Source: Lachnospiraceae bacterium NK3A20
GTDB lineage: Bacteria > Bacillota > Clostridia > Lachnospirales > Lachnospiraceae
Direction of reading: 5' to 3'
NCBI GenBank assembly: GCA_900107575.1
Contig: FNQX01000018.1
Span: 1-64,000, forward strand
DNA: 64,000 nucleotides
Below the pieces are notes generated by a model. That model was not told the DNA's origin and ran no database searches. It saw only the letters and a list, made by a program, of their open reading frames with translations. A program made the translations under genes and the position numbers. Positions 59,397 through 64,000 of the stretch are shown here, piece by piece; within the stretch, counting starts at the first letter, position 1; every line of letters begins with the position of its first letter.

Positions 59397-61523
59397 ATGA
59401 CAGAAACTGATACACGGCTGGAGCTTTCGCGGGAGAGGATACGTGAGATCCCTTCCGAGGCAGTGAATGCCGTCTTCGGGGAGTATTCCCCCTATTTCAT
59501 CTATGAGGCACAGTCGATCCAGGGATACCTTGACGAGTATGATTTCCTGCACAGCGGGGCAGCCGAAGAGGCCAACCTTGCGGTGTGGAAAATTCATAAC
59601 CTTGCACTCTATGAGGATATCCTGCCCGAGAACTACGCATGCAGCTGGTGCAATCCCGCGTATGCGGCTAAGAAGCTGGGAGAAGAGTACGGCCCCATTC
59701 TCTCTGCCATCGCCGCCGAGCTGCGCAGCATCATTCCCCTTGTCTATGAGGACAGAATAGACCTTGTCCTGCCCAGGATCGAGCTCTTCCTCGAGCTCTA
59801 TACCGCCTTTGCGGTAGCGAAGAGACAGGCAGGAGAGAATACAAAAGAGAGCGGGGCAGAGCCTTGCATCCCGCCTTACCGTGCGGTACAGAGGATCCTC
59901 TCGGACTATGTCACCGACCTCGCGGAAGACGAGGCGGACTATGACATCGCATCGAAGCTCACGGATGAGAGCAGGCTTGCGGACGAGATTATCGCAGAGA
60001 GCGACCTTACAGATCTTCGCTATCTCTACCGTTTCGGCGAATACATCTCGGAGAGTGAGATCCGTACGGCAGAGCATCTGAATCGTCTTTCGGAGGAGGA
60101 CATCGCCCGCATGGCGGACACCTACACCGAAGGCTACCGGATCGGATTCGAGGTTACAGGTAAAGACCTCTCTTCCAAAACTTACGTCGGGATCATCTAT
60201 CATCTGGGCTTTGAGCGGATGATCAGGCGAGCCGTTTCCAATTTCGAGGCACTCGGCAAGACCTGTGTCTTCTACCGCGAGATTGAAACGCTCTCACGCC
60301 TTCGCGGGAGCGGCCGCGCAGGATACGGCGGCGCGGAACCCAATCCGCAGTTCCGCTATGATCACAGGGAAGACCTGGCACTTGTCCTGGACGATGAGAT
60401 GAACACCCGGAGGATCGAAGCTCTGGAGAGCGCCTATAAGAGCCACGACGCGAAGACACGGCTCTTCGCGGGTCCCGCGGTCATTGAGACCTTCGGCGAG
60501 GAGCCGTTCACACCTCTGCGCACGGCTGCCCAGCCGGGATTCGACAAGGCACAGACAAGGCTTGTGACGAGGTACCGCCAGAAGGCATCCTTCCTCTACA
60601 ATGAGCACGTCGTCGGCAGGAACCGAAGCTTCACCATCATCTCTTTCCCGATGCCGGAGATCGCGAAGACGCAGGAAGAGTACGAGAAGATCTTCGATGC
60701 GGTGATCGACATCAACACGCTGGATTACCAGAAATATCAGAGGATACAGCAGATCCTGATCAATACGCTGGACCGTGCGGACAGGCTGCACATCGTGGGT
60801 GCGGGGAACAATCGTACCGACCTTACTGTCAATCTCTGGAAGCTGACCGACCCGTCCAGGCAGACGATATTTGAGAACTGTGTCGCGGACGTCAACATTC
60901 CGGTGGGTGAAGTGTTCACTTCTCCCGTGCTGGAGGGAACGAACGGAAGTCTTCACGTATCCGGTGTTTATCTCGAAGGACTGCTGTTCCGGAACCTGGA
61001 GCTCACCTTTAAGGATGGCAGGATACAGAATTACTCCTGCGCCAACTTTGAAGGCGAGGAGGACGCAGAGAAAAAGGGCAGGGAATACATTGAGGAGAAC
61101 ATCCTCTTCCATCACGAGACGCTCCCCATGGGTGAGTGCGCGATCGGAACGAATACCACAGCCTATGCGGTTGGCAGGAAATACGGAATTTCGGGCAAGC
61201 TTCCGATTCTCATTGCCGAGAAGACAGGACCGCACTTTGCGGTAGGAGACACCTGCTACAGCAACGAGGAGGACAATGTCGTCTACAATCCGGACGGCAA
61301 GGAGATTGTCGCGAAAGAGAACGACTACTCCCTGCGAAGAGACAAGGATCCGGAACACGCCTATTTCGGCTGCCATACAGACATCACGATCCCCTATGAG
61401 GAGCTGGGCGTCATCGAGACGATTGAGAAGGACGGACAAAGGTCAGACATCATCCGGAACGGCAGGTTCGTTCTCCCCGGTACGGAAGAGCTGAACGCGC
61501 CGCTCGATGAGTTGCAGGAGTAA
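59397..61523 (+). CDS. M29-type metalloaminopeptidase with a long N-terminal extension
   Basis: Leucyl-aminopeptidase-like enzyme. The second half of the 708-residue protein carries the M29 (AmpS/thermophilic aminopeptidase) metal ligands: Glu505 in PVGEVFTSP, Glu580 in MGECAIGTN and His613 in KTGPHFAVGDTCY. Later histidines and acids (AYFGCHTDITI) complete the site. Typical M29 enzymes have about 370-410 residues; here about 320 residues precede, helical and unlike anything I recognise. No signal peptide. GAGGAAGAGGAGACATAC precedes the ATG. TGACA and TTTAAT about 60 and 35 bases upstream may be its promoter. Confidence 0.82.
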   Translation: MTETDTRLELSRERIREIPSEAVNAVFGEYSPYFIYEAQSIQGYLDEYDFLHSGAAEEANLAVWKIHNLALYEDILPENYACSWCNPAYAAKKLGEEYGPILSAIAAELRSIIPLVYEDRIDLVLPRIELFLELYTAFAVAKRQAGENTKESGAEPCIPPYRAVQRILSDYVTDLAEDEADYDIASKLTDESRLADEIIAESDLTDLRYLYRFGEYISESEIRTAEHLNRLSEEDIARMADTYTEGYRIGFEVTGKDLSSKTYVGIIYHLGFERMIRRAVSNFEALGKTCVFYREIETLSRLRGSGRAGYGGAEPNPQFRYDHREDLALVLDDEMNTRRIEALESAYKSHDAKTRLFAGPAVIETFGEEPFTPLRTAAQPGFDKAQTRLVTRYRQKASFLYNEHVVGRNRSFTIISFPMPEIAKTQEEYEKIFDAVIDINTLDYQKYQRIQQILINTLDRADRLHIVGAGNNRTDLTVNLWKLTDPSRQTIFENCVADVNIPVGEVFTSPVLEGTNGSLHVSGVYLEGLLFRNLELTFKDGRIQNYSCANFEGEEDAEKKGREYIEENILFHHETLPMGECAIGTNTTAYAVGRKYGISGKLPILIAEKTGPHFAVGDTCYSNEEDNVVYNPDGKEIVAKENDYSLRRDKDPEHAYFGCHTDITIPYEELGVIETIEKDGQRSDIIRNGRFVLPGTEELNAPLDELQE

Positions 61524-61530
61524 CCGGATA

Positions 61531-61570
61531 CTATTCAGCAGGCAGACTGGAATTCCGCTTTGCGGAATAC
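61531..61570. repeat. Partial CTATTCAG repeat with a hairpin
   Basis: CTATTCAGCAGGCAG followed by the hairpin ATTCCGC-TTT-GCGGAAT (61552-61568). It resembles the left end of the 14164-14315 element. Confidence 0.4.
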
Positions 61571-61601
61571 TTGCACATCAAAATTTGTATGTGTGGCCAG
61601 T

Positions 61602-61640
61602 GTAACAGTTCAGAAACGATGGTTCTGCTCTGTTGCACAG
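61602..61640. repeat. AACAGTTC palindrome upstream of purE
   Basis: GTAACAG and CTGTTGC arms with AGAAAC/GGTTCT inside. Ends 18 bases before the purE start, in the leader of the purine operon. Similar to 42604-42631 and 55041-55080. Confidence 0.55.
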
Positions 61641-61657
61641 AATTCAGGAGGGAAGCT

Positions 61658-62164
61658 ATGGCAACAGTGGGTATCGTAATGGGCTCGGATTCCGATATGG
61701 GAGTCATGAGCAAGGCAGCAGAGGTGCTGGATCAGTTCGGCATCGACTATGAGATGCGCATCATCTCCGCGCACCGGGAACCGGATGTATTCTTCGACTG
61801 GGCAAAGACAGCGGAGAGTCGCGGCACCAAGGTCATTATCGCTGGCGCGGGCATGGCGGCACATCTGCCCGGCATGTGTGCGGCGCTGTTCCAGGGACCG
61901 GTCATCGGGATTCCGATGCACACCACGTCTCTCGGCGGCCGTGACTCCCTCTATTCCATCGTACAGATGCCCAGCGGCATTCCGGTCGCGACCGTTGCGA
62001 TTGGCGGAGGCAAGAACGCGGCGCTCCTTGCCGTGAAGATCCTCGCGGTTTCTGATGAGGTCCTCCGGTCCAAAATGAAGAGCTATCTTGAGGGTCTCTC
62101 AGAGGAGGTGCAGACGAAGGACCAAAGGCTCCAGGAGACGGGATACCAGGACTACACGAAGTAA
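61658..62164 (+). CDS. purE: N5-carboxyaminoimidazole ribonucleotide mutase
   Basis: Purine synthesis, CAIR formation. The 168-residue protein has VGIVMGSDSDMGVM (4-17), SAHREPD (40-46) with the catalytic histidine, GAGMAAHLPGM and PSGIPVATVAIGG. AGGAGGGAAGCT precedes the ATG at 61658. It opens purE-purM-purN-purD. purK is not adjacent, so the class (I or II) is open, but the length and the SAHR motif fit class I. Confidence 0.96.
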   Translation: MATVGIVMGSDSDMGVMSKAAEVLDQFGIDYEMRIISAHREPDVFFDWAKTAESRGTKVIIAGAGMAAHLPGMCAALFQGPVIGIPMHTTSLGGRDSLYSIVQMPSGIPVATVAIGGGKNAALLAVKILAVSDEVLRSKMKSYLEGLSEEVQTKDQRLQETGYQDYTK

Positions 62165-62214
62165 ATCATAACTAACCATAGCACAGTCCTGCAGGTCAGG
62201 AGAAAGGATAGAAG

Positions 62215-63294
62215 ATGGCATTAGATTACAAAGCTTCCGGGGTTGATGTAGAGGCAGGCTACCAGTCGGTAGAACTGATGAAGGATTACGTGAAGAGCAC
62301 GCTCCGCCCCGAGGTTCTCGGCGGGCTCGGCGGCTTCTCCGGCGCCTTCTCCCTTGCGAGAATCAAAGAGATGAAGGATCCTGTCCTGCTCTCCGGCACT
62401 GACGGTGTCGGCACGAAGCAGAAGATCGCTTTCCTCATGGACCGGCACGATACGGTCGGGATCGACTGCGTTGCCATGTGTGTCAACGACGTTGCCTGTG
62501 CTGGCGGCGAGCCTTTGTTTTTCCTCGACTACATCGCCTGCGGCAGGAACTATCCGGAGAAAATCGCAACCCTCGTAAAGGGCGTGGCGGAAGGTTGCCG
62601 GCAGGCGGACTCCGCGCTCCTTGGCGGCGAGACGGCGGAGCACCCGGGTCTCATGCCGGATGAGGAGTATGACCTTGCGGGCTTCTCTGTCGGCGTCGTG
62701 GAGCGGGAAGACATGATCACGGGAGAGAATATCAGGCCCGGCGATATGCTGATCGGCATCGCTTCTTCCGGTGTGCACTCCAACGGCTTCTCCCTCGTGC
62801 GCAAGGTGTTCGATGTCAACGAAGAGAATCTTCGCACCTTCTACCCCGAGCTGGGCGCAACGCTCGGCGAGATCCTGCTGACACCGACCAAGATCTACGT
62901 ACACACCATGAAGTCCATCCGGAAGGCGGGCGCCACCGTGAAGGGCTGCAGTCACGTAACGGGCGGCGGTTTCTATGAGAATATCCCGAGAATGCTGCCG
63001 AATGAGACGGTGGCGAAGATTGAGAAGGGCAGCTATCCAATCCCTCCGATCTTCTCACTCATTCAGAAGACAGGCGGTATCGACGAGCACGTCATGTACA
63101 ACACCTTCAACATGGGCATCGGCCTGTGCCTTGCGATTGATCCCGCAGACCGCGACAGAGTGATTTCTGCGGTGGAGGCTGCGGGTGAGAAGGCGTACGT
63201 CATCGGCGAAGTCATCGCGGCAAAGGACGCGGACCATATCGACGAGGGCGGCAACATCAAAGAGGGCGAGCACAAGGGCGTTGAGCTCATATAA
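62215..63294 (+). CDS. purM: Phosphoribosylformylglycinamidine cyclo-ligase
   Basis: Makes AIR from FGAM with ATP. The 359-residue protein has YKASGVDVEAGYQSV at the N terminus, LSGTDGVGTK (ATP site), NDVACAGGEPLFFLDYI, GGETAEHPG and SSGVHSNGFSLVRK. Slightly longer than the usual 340-350. AGAAAGGATAGAAG precedes the ATG, 50 bases after purE. Confidence 0.96.
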   Translation: MALDYKASGVDVEAGYQSVELMKDYVKSTLRPEVLGGLGGFSGAFSLARIKEMKDPVLLSGTDGVGTKQKIAFLMDRHDTVGIDCVAMCVNDVACAGGEPLFFLDYIACGRNYPEKIATLVKGVAEGCRQADSALLGGETAEHPGLMPDEEYDLAGFSVGVVEREDMITGENIRPGDMLIGIASSGVHSNGFSLVRKVFDVNEENLRTFYPELGATLGEILLTPTKIYVHTMKSIRKAGATVKGCSHVTGGGFYENIPRMLPNETVAKIEKGSYPIPPIFSLIQKTGGIDEHVMYNTFNMGIGLCLAIDPADRDRVISAVEAAGEKAYVIGEVIAAKDADHIDEGGNIKEGEHKGVELI

Positions 63295-63321
63295 GCGAGT
63301 GCCACAGGAAAGGATAAGACC

Positions 63322-63975
63322 ATGTTAAAGGTTCTGGTATGCGCATCCGGCGGTGGAACGAACCTGCAGGCCATCATTGACAGAATTGCGGACAGGACGA
63401 TCCGAAACGCCGGGATCGTGCGCGTCATCTCGAACAATCCGGGCGCCTTTGCGCTGGAACGGGCGCGGGCAGCAGGCATCCCTGCCGTCTGCATTTCTCC
63501 GAAGTCGTATGAGACGAGGGAGCTCTTCAATGAGGCGCTGCTTCAGGGCATCAATGAGGCGGAGCCGGACCTTATCGTCCTCGCAGGTTTCCTCGTTGCG
63601 ATCCCGCAGATTGTCGTGGATGCTTACCCCGGGAAGATCATCAACATTCATCCCGCACTCATTCCATCATTCTGCGGCAAAGGCTTCTACGGTCTGAAGG
63701 TACACGAGAAGGCTCTGGAGCGGGGCGTCAAGGTAACCGGCGCCACGGTGCACTTCGTGGACGGCGGCCTGGATTCCGGACCGATCATCCTGCAAAAGGC
63801 GGTGTCCATTCCGGAGGGAATCACGGCGAAGGAGTTGCAGGCCAAGGTGATGCACGAAGCGGAATGGATCATTTTGCCGGAGGCGATTGAGCTGATCGCG
63901 GAGGGCAGAGTGCAGCAAGACGGCAGAACCACACACATCCTGCCGGAGCAGGAGAGAGAGGGGCAGAACACATGA
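63322..63975 (+). CDS. purN: Phosphoribosylglycinamide formyltransferase
   Basis: Transfers a formyl group from 10-formyl-THF to GAR. The 217-residue protein has CASGGGTNLQAII near the N terminus, NIHPALIPSFCGKGFYG (catalytic Asn and His) and GATVHFVDGGLDSGPII. The stop overlaps the purD start (ATGA). GGAAAGGATAAGACC precedes the ATG. Confidence 0.95.
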   Translation: MLKVLVCASGGGTNLQAIIDRIADRTIRNAGIVRVISNNPGAFALERARAAGIPAVCISPKSYETRELFNEALLQGINEAEPDLIVLAGFLVAIPQIVVDAYPGKIINIHPALIPSFCGKGFYGLKVHEKALERGVKVTGATVHFVDGGLDSGPIILQKAVSIPEGITAKELQAKVMHEAEWIILPEAIELIAEGRVQQDGRTTHILPEQEREGQNT

Positions 63976-64000
63976 AGGTTCTTCTGGTAGGCGGCGGTGG
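63972..64000 (+). CDS. purD: Phosphoribosylamine-glycine ligase, 5' end only
   Basis: Only the first nine codons (MKVLLVGGG) fit in the window. The glycine-rich start and the position after purN match PurD. Its ATG overlaps the purN stop. The rest lies past the right edge. Confidence 0.65.

Overview
This 64-kb window is bacterial chromosomal DNA of the anaerobic Bacillota, most like a GC-rich member of the Lachnospiraceae. The evidence is strong AGGAGG ribosome-binding sites, tightly packed operons, a fermentative gut-type gene set (NADP-glutamate dehydrogenase, AsnA, rhamnose and arabinose enzymes, several GH13 and GH3 glycosidases), an HPr-like protein and the CYTH, PrsW and Gx-transporter genes typical of this group. 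I see no insertion sequence, prophage, CRISPR array or rRNA. The genus cannot be fixed from the sequence alone.

Layout. 1-730: five tRNA genes (Lys, Gln, His, Arg, Gly) on the minus strand with their own promoter and terminator. 729-5613 (minus): rdgB, an rRNA methyltransferase, gdhA with a long hairpin-rich leader, and asnA. 5891-10578 (plus): an HPr-like protein behind a cre-like site, an XPD/DinG-type helicase with an N-terminal nuclease-like domain, and a GH13 enzyme. 10702-13393: the methionine importer metNIQ. 13466-19111: PrsW-like protease, two tRNA-Gly genes, an exonuclease, a frameshifted GGDEF-like gene, a NusG-II/Gx transporter pair, a CYTH phosphatase and rmlD. 19108-22706: two more GH13 enzymes, one a lipoprotein. 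22862-23262: a candidate structured noncoding RNA of about 400 nt with a strong promoter and a terminator. 23305-26849: an AraC regulator divergent from a ParB-like/BMP fusion protein and a phosphoesterase. 26843-31896: the rhamnose regulon (AraC regulator, rhaA, rhaD, rhaB). 31997-35419 (minus): acyltransferase, DUF6320-type zinc-ribbon membrane protein and pectinacetylesterase-like hydrolase. 35628-39157: mntP and a membrane protein/Hsp70-like pair. 39219-44210: uridine phosphorylase, GH3 and GH51 glycosidases. 44713-50200: PPK2 with a lysine-rich tail, valS, folC and a small protein. 50239-57205: a cell-surface cluster (TPR protein with an Ala/Gln-rich tail, MBOAT acyltransferase, two SGNH hydrolases, TPR lipoprotein). 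57257-63975: pyrF, pyrE, a small membrane protein, an M29 aminopeptidase, purE, purM, purN and the first bases of purD.

The genes together describe a saccharolytic anaerobe that takes up and splits alpha-glucans, arabinan-type and beta-linked oligosaccharides and rhamnose, and that probably decorates its envelope with acyl groups. The least explained items are the RNA at 22862-23262, the ParB-like/BMP fusion with its phosphoesterase, the Hsp70-like pair, the surface cluster, and at least three families of intergenic inverted repeats, one of them a MITE-like element with perfect 11-bp ends.
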